Shown here: in pieces, positions 11,726 to 25,760 of the stretch | How the letters are laid out: each line of letters opens with the position of its first letter | How positions within the stretch are numbered: the first letter of the stretch is position 1 | Assembly: GCA_036877525.1 (NCBI GenBank) | Contig: JAZGTH010000005.1 | Location: forward strand, 8,490,501 to 8,554,500 | Reading direction: 5' to 3' | DNA from: Chromobotia macracanthus | Lineage: Eukaryota > Chordata > Actinopteri > Cypriniformes > Botiidae | Length of the DNA stretch: 64,000 nt | Position numbers and translations under genes: made by a program | The notes under the pieces: generated by a model | Seen by the model: the letters and a program-made list of their open reading frames with translations, nothing else | The model's database searches: none | What the model was told of the DNA's origin: nothing

Positions 11726-14700
11726 AATGTATATAGCGTTTGACTACATTAAATTGCCTGTATTGATATGTTAAAACAGGTAAAGAGGTCGGAAAATATT
11801 GAGGTCTTCTTTATTTAGCTATTAATCTATGTCACAGCCATGAATATGATTTCCTATTTGCTATTGCTAGTCAGAAGTAGGTGTGTAGGACGGAGCATTT
11901 AGAGTGAGTGCAATATGAGTGTCAGTCTGTTTTTTTACAGAAAAAGTCTGTAAATTACTAGTTAATACGGTAGATGACCCTGAAGCTAACCGACATAAAC
12001 TTAGTCACAAAACTCACATTCTTTTTTTTTTTGGCATCTTAAATTGAACAGTGCATATGGACTCTTGATGTGTCACTACAGGGGTGTATTGACAAGATCT
12101 TTGGTTGTTGTATTCTTTGACAGTCATTTTCATGGATATATATATACTGTACTGACCAAGCAAAAGCATGTTTTATGTTAGAGAAAGGACACAAATATCT
12201 TTGCTCACTTCTGCAAATGTAAGAAATGTAACTTTATTTATGTATTTACTTCAGTTCTAATGGCTCACTTCTCCTACTCTCTAGATGGAACAGGAGTTTA
12301 ACATTTAAAATCCTCCATGAATTTGGTACTACCCTCTTAAATATGTATGTTTTTCTCACTTTTCTTTTCATATAGCTCTTTGAAATAAATTAGTTGAGTA
12401 AACAGACGCGACTACTTTGTGGATCAAAGAGTGAAAGAGCCGCTTAGCACGGGTGCGAAAGTTTTCAGATTACGCCAAAGAAACGTGAAAACAAAAACAA
12501 ACAAGGCATTTTTTTCTCGATTTACCTTTCTGAGAGAGTGAGGGAATTTTGTTCTGGAGGGAATTTAAAAGCAAACCATATATGTTTGCTTCTTTCTTTT
12601 CATTCTTTCTTTTTACATATGCAGACATACTAATTGGTGTAAAGGGTTGTCACGGCAACAGTTCTGACCTGAAGTAATTCCTGACAGACACAGAGTTGAA
12701 TAAATGGCTTTGGGAATTGGGGAGTGCTCCACATAGCCATGAAAAGGGGTTAAATTTAGCGTGTAGGAGACAGAGAGAGAACAAACCATGCAGATTTTTA
12801 ACATAAAGAGCATACCTTGTGTTCTGCATTAGGAATTGTACCATTTTAGCATACTTGTATAGGTAAACGACAGATCCAGAACCAAGAAAGTGAGACATCC
12901 CTCTCATTAAGGATGACCTTTCATTTCAGCTTGCCTCAGACAGACATCCAGAGGAGTGGTTGTATCTCGGAGATCTTGTAACCGGACACACATGGCACTG
13001 CTGCTCAGTCTTCAGCACCACAGCAAAATAAATTATAATTTATCTCAGTTGAGAGCTTGCAGTCTGAGTTAAATGTGATGGGATAAAGACTGTGTACTGA
13101 GAAATGATTACAACACAATGCATCTTTCTATTACATTGTTTTAGCTGGCTGTGCATAACTAGTGCCACTACTGTACACTACTGTAGTTTTGAATCTCACA
13201 ATCTGACACGTTATCAGTTTGACAAGTCCGTCTCTTGAATCCGTCAGTGTGGTTGTTAAATTGATATCTTTTTATATGAACTGCATTGAAGTTTTTCTTG
13301 CGTTTCCATCTTGACATCAGCAAAAAGCACAAACTTTATTTTTTTAAATAAAGTTAATGAATCAGTAATGTTTGACTGGTTTTTCATATGACAACTTATT
13401 GCAGTTTATTACAAAAATAAGGTATTTCATTTGAAATGAATCATTAAACTATTTAATCTTTAAACCAATTTATATAACCAAAATAAATGTGGTTGGGGGG
13501 ATGGAGAGAGCTGCTGCTTGCTGCACAAGCAGAATTCTGTAGGAAACACTGAAATACACAAACACACATACACACATATAACTCACTCACCACACACCAT
13601 CAAAACATATGCTGGCAGGATTCCACCCACAAATATCTGCTGTATAATTATATTTATACTTTGGTATTTATATCCTGGATGGTGTGGAACGTTCGTTGAA
13701 GTGAATGATGCTTTATAAATATTTTTCGCGCTCGGATGGTGGAGGTTATAAATGTTGTTCTTGTTTATTTCTGACAGTATTGTGCTTTTTCTGTTTGTCA
13801 TTGCAGTACTGCACAATACCCAAAAATGACACATCGTCTAGCCAAATAGCAATCCACCAGTCCCCATTTCCATCATCTTTTGTTTATATTGAATAGAAAT
13901 GGGAAACACATTTTGGACTGCAAAAGCTATCTGGAGCAGATGAAAGGAAAATGGAGGGATTGATCTAGGTGGAGGCTATGTAGTCGCTTGGTTGGGGAAA
14001 GATGAAGAGCTGGGGAGGGTGGACAGACCTGGAGAGACAGAAGTGTGTGATGAAAGTTGGTGGATCTGCAGAGGATATCTGTGGTTCTGTTCACATGGGC
14101 GTCTAGAATAGCTGTCCTCTCTTGAAGAAGACAATAGACAGAGCTTAAAAAACACTCCATGGGCTCTTTGTTACCATGACGATGCTGAGGGCAATGAGAA
14201 GTCACAGCAGAAGTCTTTGCCTGCCAGCGAGAAACCTCTTTTTAAGACATTACACTGTACACATCAGATTCAGCAACCACAGATATTTAGCACAGTAAAT
14301 CTTTTGGAGAACTGCATGCTTTTTGGGGCCTCGCTGCTAATTAGCAACAGATGACAAATATTCACTTCAATACACAAGACTCACGTAAACAAAATGTATC
14401 TGTAAGACTTTACATAAAGGTTAACTAAATAAGCGTTATCAGAAAATGAATTCAAAAGTTGAACTAACAGTAAAAAACACTTTAATATGATTTATTCATC
14501 TTTAGTTTAATGTTAATTTCTACATATATTAATACAATTTAACACAAGATAAAAGTTCTATAAATTGTATGCCTATGAATGTAAGCTCATTTTATTTAAA
14601 TAGTGCCTTTTCCATTATATATTATATATTCACAATAACTATGTAGATGCTAATAAAATCAATTTATTAATCAATGCTAATAATAAAGTATTATTTATTG

Positions 14701-16974
14701 TTAATTTGTGATACATAATATGTATTAACTAATGTTATAGAACATTATTGTAAGTGTTACCAGTTATACTGATTATAAGGCTCTATTTGTGAGAGGATTC
14801 TAGTTTTTCTGTTTCCTCCTCTGGGTTTTTTCTTTATTTGCCATGGCTGGTTTGGAACAGTTGGCATTGTATTGATGACCCATGCCGCCTTGTGCCTTCA
14901 GTTAGGAAAATAAATGAGTGAAACGGCTCCTGCCAGTTGCAAGACTGTTCTCACTCTTTCATTTCTTTCTTTTCCCCCTCATGCTCTTTGAATGTTAAAT
15001 CCAGCACATCTTCATGAAGGCTAGCTCATCTCATCTGTCTCTGTTTGAGAGCGGCATTGAAAGGCTCATTTTAAAGGCCTGCACAGATCTGAGATGAACA
15101 CGACCATCTTGCTGCTTTATATTTACATTTTGTTTCTTTCCCTCTTTCTTTTTTGCCTTTTCTTTCTCTCTCTGTCTATCTCTTTCTCCCACATCCACTC
15201 CTTCTCATCTTGTTCTATTCCTGCTCCCCCCATCTGAATTTCCGCTTCTTTCCAGGGAGGTTAACAGCATGAGGAATTCAGCATAGTTGGTCCAATCTCT
15301 GAACACATAAATCAGAAAGTCTTCACTCTTAAACGGATTACTGAATCCGGGGACAATTTTAGCTTCTGGGCTCCTTCCTGCTAGACTGAAACTCGGGTCC
15401 CTTTGAGTCTGAGACGTTTGACAGACAGACTCATTCTGGACTGACACATTTCTTCACCTCTCCACTCACTCTGTGTTCTTCTGTAGAGGCTTTTCTCTAG
15501 GCCTAGTTGTCAGAGCTTACATTAATAAGCACATTCTATGAATACAGTACTATGAGTATGGTACGTTAACTTTGATGTCTTTTTCATAAGCATTAGAGGC
15601 AGAAATTACAAATCTGTATTCTGTGTGCTGTCAACTGTTAAAAAGCTATTTTACATAATTGTTTAATGTTTAACATCGAATCTTATATATTTTTCTTTAA
15701 TTTATAAAAAATGCATGCATTTATTAATTACTACAATTGGTGGGACTGCATTTGGTCCCAGACTAGCTATTAATTACTACAAATGGTGGGACTGCATTTG
15801 GTCTGGCAAGCTAGCTCCTACTGAGTCTAAATTTAAGCTACAGTATTTTTGCAACACTGTTACTGGCAACCCTGTTACCCATTCAGGCGGTCTATTTTTG
15901 ATATTTAATGTTAGAAAATTACAGAATCATAGAAATCAGGGTTTTGAACTTTTGCTATTTTTGCGAATTTGTAACAGAATGGCCAAAAACTCAATAATAA
16001 TAAAAGAATGAGCTCAGATAATATTTAGGTTGACCTCGTGAGACAATCAACATAATCTCAAGATTAAACATCTTCTTTCACTGACTATGCTTCGGAAAAG
16101 ATTTTCAGGCCCTATGTGCCAAAACGCGATCGGCCCAGTTGCACTATTACTTACCCAGGATGAGATGATAATCATGGCGTCTTGTTTACATGGGTCTCTG
16201 CCCTTGGAAGACATCCATGACTGCACAGAGACAGCTCAGGACTTGCCAGACAATTGGTGAGTCTGTGAGATCTGATGGTCCTTTCTTTCTAAACGATGCC
16301 ATCTGTTCTTATCGCCTGTGTGCTATTGTTTGATAAATTATCCTCCCGTAGGGGCTTCTCTCTGGTAATGAAGTAATCTTGCTGGATGTGTGTTTTGCTG
16401 GAGGACAGAGTTAACTGGTTAAGTGGTCAATGTAGTGGGACAATTTTGTTGGGAAGGAAGGCCTTGTTCTGCTGTTAGAGAATGAAGTGATGATAATGAT
16501 GTCTACATATCAGAGGTGTCTGCTTAGTGTTCGCACCTTGAGTTACAACAGCAAGACGAGCAATAAGAGCTACCAGGGAGAAGAAATCTGGTCAGGTGCT
16601 GGAATTCTTAACTTCACAGTTCAGCCAGGTTCAGATATTTCCTCCAAGGTCATCTGAGGATGAACACATGGAAATATCTCACATGGGGCCAAAGAACTGT
16701 CTATGAATATACTGTTTCTGGAAAATGGAGGTGGGGTTTAGAGCAAGTCACATTACTGATTACACAGAACAATGGTATGGAATTATTAGTTTTCCAAGGC
16801 TTTATTCCTATTGGAAGAAGGTGCCCCAGTTAATGCCTGACAGACTGATCAGACCATAATCTGACTCTTTCAGGCACTAAGGAGGGCACCTTCCTCCAGT
16901 GTGCTGGCTTTGTACTGTATAAGATGATACCTCCCCAAATGGAAAAGAAACGATTATCATTTTTAACGTTTAGA
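10077..16974. other. non-coding stretch, no gene seen
   Basis: No exon was recognised. It contains a G-rich tract at 10381-10467, TA-rich repeats at 11612-11722 and a two-copy 46-bp tandem duplication at about 15722-15813 (unit starting TATTAATTACTACAA). Open frames at 10500-10826 and 15715-16011 are by-products of these sequences or show no recognised domain. Confidence 0.55.
11612..11722. repeat. TA-rich microsatellite with inverted flanks
   Basis: AGCAGTTATA at 11612-11621 pairs with TATAACTGCT at 11663-11672 across alternating TA/CA sequence. A (TA)n run from about 11678 to 11722 follows. The segment could extrude as a cruciform and is likely to vary in length between individuals. Confidence 0.8.
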
Positions 16975-17020
16975 ATAAATGGTGACAGAATTTTAATTTT
17001 GGGGTAAACTATTCCTTTAA
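16975..17020 (-). mobile_element. TTAA-flanked MITE, terminal fragment
   Basis: The segment ends GGGGTAAACTATTCC followed by TTTAA. On the minus strand this reads as the TTAAAGGRATAGTTYACCC terminus seen several times in this window. Only one end is recognisable. Confidence 0.6.
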
Positions 17021-20000
17021 TGCATTTAATCTGCCAAGTTCTCATTTTGAAACAACACACCTGGGATATTAATGCACGTCTGGGCAGTGAACGGAATTAA
17101 TTTCATTTTAAACAGTAAAGAAAAATGTCATTTGCTTGCATTGCCCTTTATTTCATTGACAGGAAGGCAAACAGGATGCCAGTATTCGTGATGAGTGTGT
17201 AGTCATGGCTGTGTTTCGTGAGATGGGGAATATGGTTGGCAGAGCATCACAGAACCTGTTCAGTCTGTGGAGCCAGTCTTGGCTACGCCTACCTCTGTCG
17301 TCCTGAGATTTCAAGGGCAAGAAACACTGTAAACAGTTTCGTGTGTTCCGCAGCTGTTGTCAGGAGGCCCCATGTCTCCTCCTGCCTACCGTCCTCTCTC
17401 ATCACAGCCAGAGGCCTTCTCCTGCCATACATTATTTAACAAGCACACAGCTCCCCGCTACCTCACTAACAAGCAATCGCGATACGTACGCAGAGATTTT
17501 CGCTCATTCTGTGGCCACGCCTGCAGTCAACACAGCGTCATTAGTGTGCGTTTATTCTGGTGTGGGGATGGAACACACATAGCGCTAAATGCATGTTTGT
17601 ATGGAATGCAGAGGTGTGAAATGTTTTCTGAGAGGGGATTTGAAAATATCAGCCTGGATTTCTTTGACATCTGCTCGATGAGCACGCTGGCAGCTTGTCT
17701 TCTATGGTCGTTGTGTGACAATCGTCGCATTGATGGCATTCTGTCAGTCCCCGTGGAGGACGCAGGAGAGATAAGCATCAAATTACGTCAAACTGAGGCA
17801 CGTTAAGATTTTTGGGTTTTAAAATGAATCTTCAAAAAATATTTTTGAAGAATTTTTTATCTTTGGTAATGATGTTACATGATTATTGTAGGTGAGAATT
17901 GCTTATCTAGCCCTGGCATATACAGATTATTTGTTTTAGAGGTGAAGTTTTAAACTAATAAATTCTGCCATCATCTACCCATCCTCATTATAACTCACAA
18001 ATATTTTACAACTCATGGACTTTTTTTCTGGGATATAAAGAGATTATCAAAATGTCAAAGCGTTTTTCCATTGTACTAAAATGCACTGACTGTGAAGTTC
18101 AGCTGCCAAAACTTCTAAAAGAAAAAAATTCTCACAGAGAACCAGGTGGTCCAGCACTGCCCACTGTTGACCCATCAGAAAATCAAAGGTGCGTGACAAA
18201 ATCTGAATACCAACAATTCACAGTGTCTGTGTTTACCATCTTTGTGCTGTTGTACTGTTTAACTGTTCTGTCTTTGATGCTTTAAAAGACTTTTATATAT
18301 ATATATATATATATACTGAATTCATGGCCCTGGATTTCATGGTGCCAACATTCCTCCTTGACATGATAAGTCAAATCATGATTATGCATTTTCACAAGGA
18401 AAAATAAGCTTTTAGCTGGGACCCGGTGCATCATGGTGCATATAGCTGCTATAAATGTGATAATCTGCCACGGTAATGATGAGCGAATCATAAAGTCACT
18501 TCCAAATGAGAGATTCCCCCTATGTCCGGTTATTCTGTGTTAATGCACAAATACAGATGGTTGGGCAAGAACAGGTTGCGATGCTCTGCAGGCGTACAGG
18601 TGCTCTTTGATGCATTTGTATGAAGATCGCTGCACCTGCTGGAAGAAAAGAAATAGTTAATGATGAATAAAAGCTGTGCGCAGACAAACCAAAAGCTTTT
18701 CAGCTGGCTTATATGAGCTCCCTGACTGCCTTTTGTCAAACCTGTTTATGATATGGTATGAAAGACAGACTACAGAGCTGTTTTCTATTGGTAGTAATGA
18801 GGTCGGGTGCAATTTACAGTTTGAACATTTTCAGTACTTTTACAGCCTCATTAACTTTAAGAATGTGACAAATGGTGCATCTCGGCTGTCTCAGACCCAG
18901 TCAGTGCACCTGACAAGACTGATGTTGCTTTGTTGTCACATAGGTGATTAGGCAGTTTATTATCAGTTGCGGGTGCTCTCCACGGGCTCTTCCACGTCTC
19001 AGAACTAAAAAAGAAAGGACAGGAAGCTCACGCTCACGGTGCGAAATTCTCAGGGCGTAGATCCGCCCATTAACGTGTTGTTTGTCACACACGGCGGGTG
19101 TGATGACTCCATTGTCTTTTGGTTGTTGTCGTTTTAATGGGCACGATGGGAAATCAAGCTAAATGAACTTCATAACTGTGAGTGCAATCAATGCAATTAT
19201 CTCTTTTGATTGTCACCAGACACCCTCAAATTAGATTAGAAAATATGCGAGTTGCTCACAGTGGTCGCTCGAGTTAATTTGTGAGTAATTTAAAAGTCTT
19301 GTCATCGGAACGCTCTGATCGTTATTGTAACTTAACCAACGCGACCTGGAGCTATGCAGAGAGACTCAAAAGCCATAGGAATAATCAGCCAGCATGCTGC
19401 CATCGCCTGTGGACTATTAGTCGCATCTAATTTGCTGTCTGCTCTTTTATCATCTGCGTTGGCATGCATTTTCCACCGTGGCATTAAATGCTCTCCAAAA
19501 GTCCTCGATTTTATCTGTTCTCCAAACTCTCGCACAAAGGGCGCAGCTCCGTTCAATTTATTTCAAAAGGGAGATGAAAAATCTCTTTCTAAGAGATCAG
19601 CGACAAGATTAAATATGGAGGCATCTCTTCTTGACTTGCTGGCTGACTAGCATATCCATGGTAATGCCTCACCAGACAGACCATCTATTTCACTTCAGCC
19701 CAGCCTGAATGCCTTCACTCACTGAGCTGTCCAAACTAGACAGGGCCCAAGTTAAAAGTAACACAGAGATCTAAATAGTGTTCAGTTTGTGAAGAAACAT
19801 AGCTGATTGTTGTTTACCTCAGTCTAGAGTTTGATTTGTGGATGCAGTTGTGCTTTAAGTAATAGGTAACAAAACAATCTGGTTTTATTTACTTATTACG
19901 TCTTCAGCTAAGCCTCAGATCAAAATTAAAGTGTTTTATATGTATAAAAGTGTTATTATTACTAAATTCAATTTGAGTGATTCGTGAGTGAATCATTCTG

Positions 20001-20122
20001 ACTAGTTTTGTGAGCTGAATCAACGTATTCATTGAAAACATCTGACTCATAAGAACAATTAGTTCATGAATCACAACTTTGAATGGATTTTCTCCTTTTG
20101 TGCTTCATTTAAGATCAAAAGG
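17021..20122. other. non-coding stretch, no gene seen
   Basis: The 149-codon open frame at 17357-17806 is the longest in the window but has no recognisable domain and no start or splice context that I can defend. A possible further MITE terminus lies near 17949-18010 and a (TA)n run at 18294-18315. Sequence around 19080-19330 has the look of a conserved non-coding element but cannot be proven by inspection. Confidence 0.5.
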
Positions 20123-20196
20123 TTTAGGTTTGGAATGACATGAGGGTGAGCAGATGATGACAGAAAGTTGTCTATTTTTTGGCGCTGTCCCTTTAA
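20123..20196 (-). mobile_element. TTAA-flanked MITE, terminal fragment
   Basis: The segment reads TTTGGAATGACATGAGGGTG at 20130-20149, then an ATGATGACAGAAAG block, and ends GGCGCTGTCCCT followed by TTAA at 20193-20196. The same ordered blocks terminate the element at 47936-48219. The other end is missing. Confidence 0.65.
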
Positions 20197-20864
20197 CATG
20201 ATGCATACTGTGAGTGTACTTCTTGAATACATTTTAGTTGCATAAATAAGCGCAGTCTGTAGCTAAAACCTGTTCATGTTTTCTGTAATGGTTTTTATGG
20301 TGGCAGTCTCGGGGCTTCCTGGTACCCAAATCAGTGGAGGTCTACAGGTCTGGTGTGGTTATCAGCAGGGGAAGAGCTTTGGGCTGCTGCAGCCGTGTCT
20401 GTCGCAAATAAACAGCTCTCAAATCCATTTTACACAGAACAACAAAAGCCTGTGGCGCCTTTTTCCTAGTCCAAGGATAAACTGCTCAATGTGTTTGCAG
20501 AGAGATAGCAATTAAGCAGCTGCATTTTAAAAATGAAAATAGTAAAAATGGAAAACACAACATGTACTGTATCACTGTTCCTGTCACATTCTTTTCAATC
20601 CATGTAATTTCCGTTCACATGTGTCTTCACCTTCAGAATGGCCATCAGTTCAGATAAACATCATCATTTGTGCAAGAAGAATCTCCTTGCAGGAGTCAAA
20701 GCAGCGTGACTGGACCATAGGGTCAAAGGCTGGCTGGTTTACCTGGCCTAGTTTGTCCCCGCTGATAGATGCTGTAAAAATAACATCTGCCTGCAGAAAA
20801 CATCATTTTCAAATTGAATTAAATCTGAATTGAATCTTATTGTGGCTTTTTTTAAGTGCAACCC

Positions 20865-20895
<31 letters not shown>

Positions 20896-20897
20896 AA
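20865..20897. repeat. homopolymer T24 followed by A9
   Basis: An uninterrupted run of 24 T is followed directly by nine A. The lysine- and phenylalanine-rich frames that cross it are artefacts. Its exact length is prone to sequencing error. Confidence 0.9.
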
Positions 20898-22784
20898 TTT
20901 TATAGGGCAAATGCATGAAAGATCAGTATTTAATATGATCTCTTTACCATACACTGATTCACAACGGGAAGTTGAAGAAGATCCAGCTACTGTATCACAG
21001 GTTGTTGTTGTTCTTACAGCAGTTGTTTAAAATGTAAATTTTCACAGTAAGAAAATAACTGTACAAGTACCCTGCAATTTTATGTGTCAAACAGATGGTG
21101 GTAGAGGGGCAAAAGCTACAGAATACACTTCCCTTCCTGCTGCCTTTTACATCACAGTTTAACATAGTGACTAGTCCCAGTGTAGCTTCCTTCACTGTGC
21201 ACGTTCATTAGACTCTTCTCCAGCTCTGAAGTAATTAGTCACATGGTCGTTACAGCTCAGACGATTGGCTCAGAACAACCTGTCTACAGAAGTGAGCACA
21301 ACTAGAAAAAGATGGACCCAGAGGGTCGAACAGCTGCCTTTGAGATGAATGTATAGGCTAACAGATTTCTTCTAACAGCTTTCTCCAGATAGTTTAGACC
21401 TTCTTGAACTTTGGAACCCAAATTCTTCAAACAGTAAAGGAAAGAAAGAGGTTACGAGATCAATACGGTTAATGACTTCTCATTTCCATAAAGTATTTGA
21501 GTTTATTTTCAGTAGTGGCTTTAGGTAGTGCGTGACGGAGTGTATTCACTGCGGTTTTCTTCAGAAATAACACTGCAACAGTCTTATGCTTAATGAAAAG
21601 CAAAGAACCTCCAGGGAGTCATCACCCGCTTGCTAAGCAAAGCTTTGTTTTGTCCTACTCCAAGGAAATATCTACATTTATTTGACAAGTAAACACACCC
21701 AGATGAAAATTAATCATTGTTTTAGAACTGTTTAAACAAAAAAAATTTGGTTACTATAGATAAACCATGGTAACCACAAATTAACTGTGGTTTTGCTACA
21801 GCAACCATAGCTTAACCATGGTATGTGTAGAAAAGTGTGGTTATACAAATGGTAATTAATGCACCAAAAATGATTACTTTTCATATGGGCAGATTCATAT
21901 GTCATTCACAAAGACTCTTAAATATGATTATGCCTACAGAACCCCTACAAATCCAGCAGATGATAGACCTCTCCTAGAAGAACAAAGTTAGACAAGTGGT
22001 CCATTCTTTCCACCTATCATGATTTAAAACACATTGGAGAAACACCTCAGCAGGGATGCATCATGCCAGAAGGAATGTGGCGGATAGAAACGGCATATTA
22101 ACGTGGCGTGTTAAGGTTTCTGCGGGCCCAAATGTAAACACTGAGCACACCTTAACAATCACCTTTCTCTCAACACAGGAGCACTGAACTCTTAGCCTTT
22201 TAATGACATGGACATCTGCCAAAGTACTCGCTTCTCCACGTTCACTGCTGGTGATTGATGGCATCTGGGCTGGTTAGGCGGAAGCAATCATTCCAAGAAG
22301 TGGCCCCACAAATCACGGAGCGGAATGGTGCAGAGAAGGAGCGAGATGCTCTTCAGCCGACCACGAACAGGGAGCGTCACAAATCTCTGGCACAAAGGAA
22401 AATAGGAAGCGAGGAGGCAGACTTTTAATACTTCCCTTAAATGTCAGCGGTAATCCTGCGGTGCATAAGGGAGGCGGAGGAAATAGTGCTGTTGATGAAT
22501 ATATTGCTGTAGTTCTCTGTGGTGCTCCAGACAAACAGTGTGAGTCACTGCATGTCAGGTGTCTGGGCTGGTAAACGGAAGGCTGTGGATTTAAACCTAC
22601 AAGGGACAATTCTATAGTGACTGCATGACACAGAATGCGTCACTTTATGTCAAAGGTTCACAGTCTCGTGCCATCTGTGTTGACTGTGTCTGCAGTCAAA
22701 CTGCAATAACAAGCTACAATTTGCTACATTTGCTGTCATTTGCTACAATATACAGTCACAGGTGTGTGTGTACTACATATTACA

Positions 22785-23205
22785 CTTTTAAAAATAAAGG
22801 TGATAGAAAGGGGTTTTCATAGAAGAATCATTTTTGGATCCCCAAAGAAGCTTTCAGTCAAAGGTTCTTAAAATAACCATTTGTCTTATTTTATAGTCTG
22901 TAGACCCTTTATTCTTTTACAGAAGAAGATAACTTGGGCAGGACAGTCATTCTGTGGATGTTGTGGGTTTTTATGGAACAATACAGCCCAACAAATAACC
23001 TTTTAGGAACCTTAATTTACAAGAGTGTTATCTTTGCATTGGCAGTGACAATGACTCATCCCGTTATATATAGATTTAAGTTTGTTATGTTGCCTAATGT
23101 GAAGTTCCTGTTGTTCACTTCTTAAAAATAAAGGTTCTTAAAAGGTTCTTTACAGCGATGCCATAAAAGAACCATTCTTGGTGCCCCAGAGAACTATTTA
23201 GTTTA
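22785..23205 (+). mobile_element. pair of degenerate repeat copies
   Basis: Two segments (about 22785-22930 and 23122-23205) share, in the same order and orientation, TTTTAAAAATAAAGG-like starts, a block resembling ATAGAAGAATCATTTTTGG and a downstream GAACTATTT/AGGTTCTT block. This matches a dispersed teleost repeat that I recall as non-autonomous. Termini and target duplications were not resolved. Confidence 0.5.
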
Positions 23206-25373
23206 AGATTAGTATCCACCAAGTTCCAAATTGAAAAATAAAATAATCAAATGTGATGAAGTACACCCATTTGTGAAGTATTTAATACTGGATTATTAAA
23301 AAATTAGCATTACTACTTGGTTATGAAATAAATAAACCATATGAGTTGTATTTCTATGTAGTTTATGAATTTTAGATGTTGTTTATTTATTAATGTCTTA
23401 GAGTAAATCAGAAAACTAGAGGACTCAAAGCCACGGGTCTGTCAAACTTATGTTTCACATTACACATGTCCAAGAAATGGCCACTTAGATGCCCCAAAAG
23501 GCCACATGGTATCCAAATGACCTAAGGGTACAGCTGTAATAGTTCATCCTAAGTGTACCATTTTGTTTGGTATATTTTAAAATATTGAACCAGCTGTAGT
23601 TAATCACTAGCAGAAATTTAACTAGAACACCAAAGTAAGAAATACTCTCTGAAGTATTTAAAATAAATGTAGTTCCTAGCAAAGCATCCCTTCACTATAT
23701 CGATGGGCATCACACTCAGTTTTGTGTAGCAGGAAATGTCACTGTTGCGAGACAGTGACACATGGCTGAATCATAATAGAGTGTAGAAGGGGAATCAATC
23801 ACTGTGTTTCTCTTTGTGACGTTTTGACGCGGCTCCAGTGTTTAGATGAAGTTTGTTTAGTCTCGTGTAGAAGATGTGCTGATCTGTGTGACTTGTATTT
23901 TGAGACACAGCAGCTGTCGAAAGTCACTCAGGCAGCAGTTTCTATTCTCGATGTTTCCATTTGGATATGACCCAAAATCTTTCATTCCTAGTGGCGGGAT
24001 CTCACTGCTTTCCGGAGTGCCAGGAAAACCCTTGACTGTGAACATGAACGCCCGTATGTTCACCGACTCCATCCGTCATCCCCAGAATTTCCCTCTCTCA
24101 TTAGCTGGTCATTTAACAAATGTATTTAAACTGATTTAGCAGGAAGTCCTTGAGGTGTTAGGATGTATTAGTGGTATCTTACTTCCAGACTAATTTAATT
24201 AGTTATTTATTAGTTATTATTTATTAGACATTGATACCAGGTAAAAATACTTATATTTACACATTTCTATTTAAAATATTAATATTCATATTAAAATACT
24301 TACAATTTACAAACAGACAAAAAAACTATGTAAAGACAATTATTGTGCAGAAAAAATACAATTACAATACAATAAAATATTACAATAAATACAGTATTAA
24401 GTTAAAATAAGATATTGATTTGTTTGCCTGTTAATGTGGTTTGGTTGAAAATTAGCAGTTTTATTATTTGTAACTATTAAAGGCATAATGTGCTTAACTG
24501 GTTAGCCATTAAATGAATCATTCAGACAGAGGTTTGTCTAAACACCTCTCGCAGGTGGCCTTGTTTGCTTTCTAGGTCTTAATTTCTTGCATGTATTTCT
24601 TTGAAGACATATCAAAGCTTGATCTTACGATGCACCATAATCTTAGCTTGCTTTTTTGGTCTCATCTCATTTCCCTCTTTGGGAATAAAGCTCCTCTTTC
24701 ATACCCCGCACAGAAGCCTGGCTGCACAAAACACACAAAACTGCATATCTGACTGCATACTGCTGTTTCAAAACTATACAAACGATTTCGCATTTGTTTG
24801 GTTCGTTTTGTCTCTGAAGCTTTTTGTATTGTTGAGTGGCACAAGTATTATTTTTCTGTCTAATTCAATGATAGACTATTTACTCTTTATTGACTCTTTT
24901 CAGACGGCAATCTGCTAGTCCATTTGTGAAGATTTGTAGAGCTTCCTCTTTTTTTAACCTTTCGTAGATTTCCATTGAATACAATGTTAATAGCATCAGC
25001 AGCAAGGGCTCCAGTGGTGTTGTGCCATCTCCATTACTCAGAACAGACTACTATGTAACTAATGTTACAGCATTATACATTCATTGGCTCTCAGCAGCCG
25101 CCTTTTATTCCCCATGTGCTTTTTTAAGGCATCACTGGGGAAGCACGTGACATGGCTGTTCTTTAAACTCACTCACACTCTCACTGCTCTCACTGACAGA
25201 GTCCCTGAAGCATCTAGGTTCGAAGTGTCACCATGAAACCTTGAGAAACATTATTGTCCTGGTCATGGCAGCAGGTATCAGAAAGTGACTCAGAATGTGT
25301 ATTAAATTCCTGTGTATGGAATCACTGCCTTAGTAGTTCAATTTTTTGTTAACATTCTTTCACCTGTTCTAGC

Positions 25374-25760
25374 TTAAAGGCAGAGTAAGTGATTTTTTTT
25401 CCAGAAACATTTTTTGTTATGCTGGTTGAAAGTCTCTTCACATCCTGAGAGCAATAACTAAGTAAAGTGGTATAAGTATATTTATATAAATATGTTTTGG
25501 TGTTTTGTGGAAGGTACATACATAAGGTATATAGGTTTTTTACATTTAAGAGAACCTTTTCAGAATGCTGGCCAGCTTTCTGAGAACGTTCCCTGTTAGC
25601 TGGGATATCTGTTTGTCGACCAATGGGAGCGTTTGGGAAACCTGTGTTGACATTTTTGAAGTTCCGTTTGAAGATGCTAGAGGTTCAGCAATTACACACT
25701 TCACTGTAAATCTGCAGGACAGATAGCTGCAGGTGCTGTTGTTAGCTTCTGAAGCTAACC
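25374..25760 (+). mobile_element. TTAA-flanked MITE, 5' part, with a nested element
   Basis: TTAA at 25374-25377 is followed by AGGCAGAGTAAGTGATTT, the same terminus type as the complete elements at 43014-43362 and 61760-62314. No matching right end was found, so the element is truncated or diverged. At about 25545-25606 it contains a segment ending GAACGTTCCCTGTTAGCTGG, the reverse complement of the terminus of the repeat seen at 47022-47165, suggesting a nested insertion. Confidence 0.5.

Larger units (their letters stand above)
20197..25373. other. non-coding stretch with simple and degenerate repeats
   Basis: No exon was recognised. It holds a T24/A9 homopolymer pair (20865-20897) and a segment rich in the palindromic word ACCATGGT and its relatives (21740-21850). 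It also holds two same-orientation copies of a repeat containing AAAATAAAGGTTCTT-like and AGAACCATT-like words (about 22785-22930 and 23122-23205). Open frames here show no domain. Confidence 0.55.

Noticed and set aside
17357..17806. Longest open frame in the window (149 codons)
   Set aside because: No recognisable domain, overlapped by another frame on the same strand and one on the opposite strand, and not far above what a moderately GC-rich stretch gives by chance.
24601..24918. Open frame with a hydrophobic, signal-like N-terminus
   Set aside because: No donor in the right phase after the hydrophobic stretch, no recognisable domain, and it is overlapped by a minus-strand frame; likely chance.
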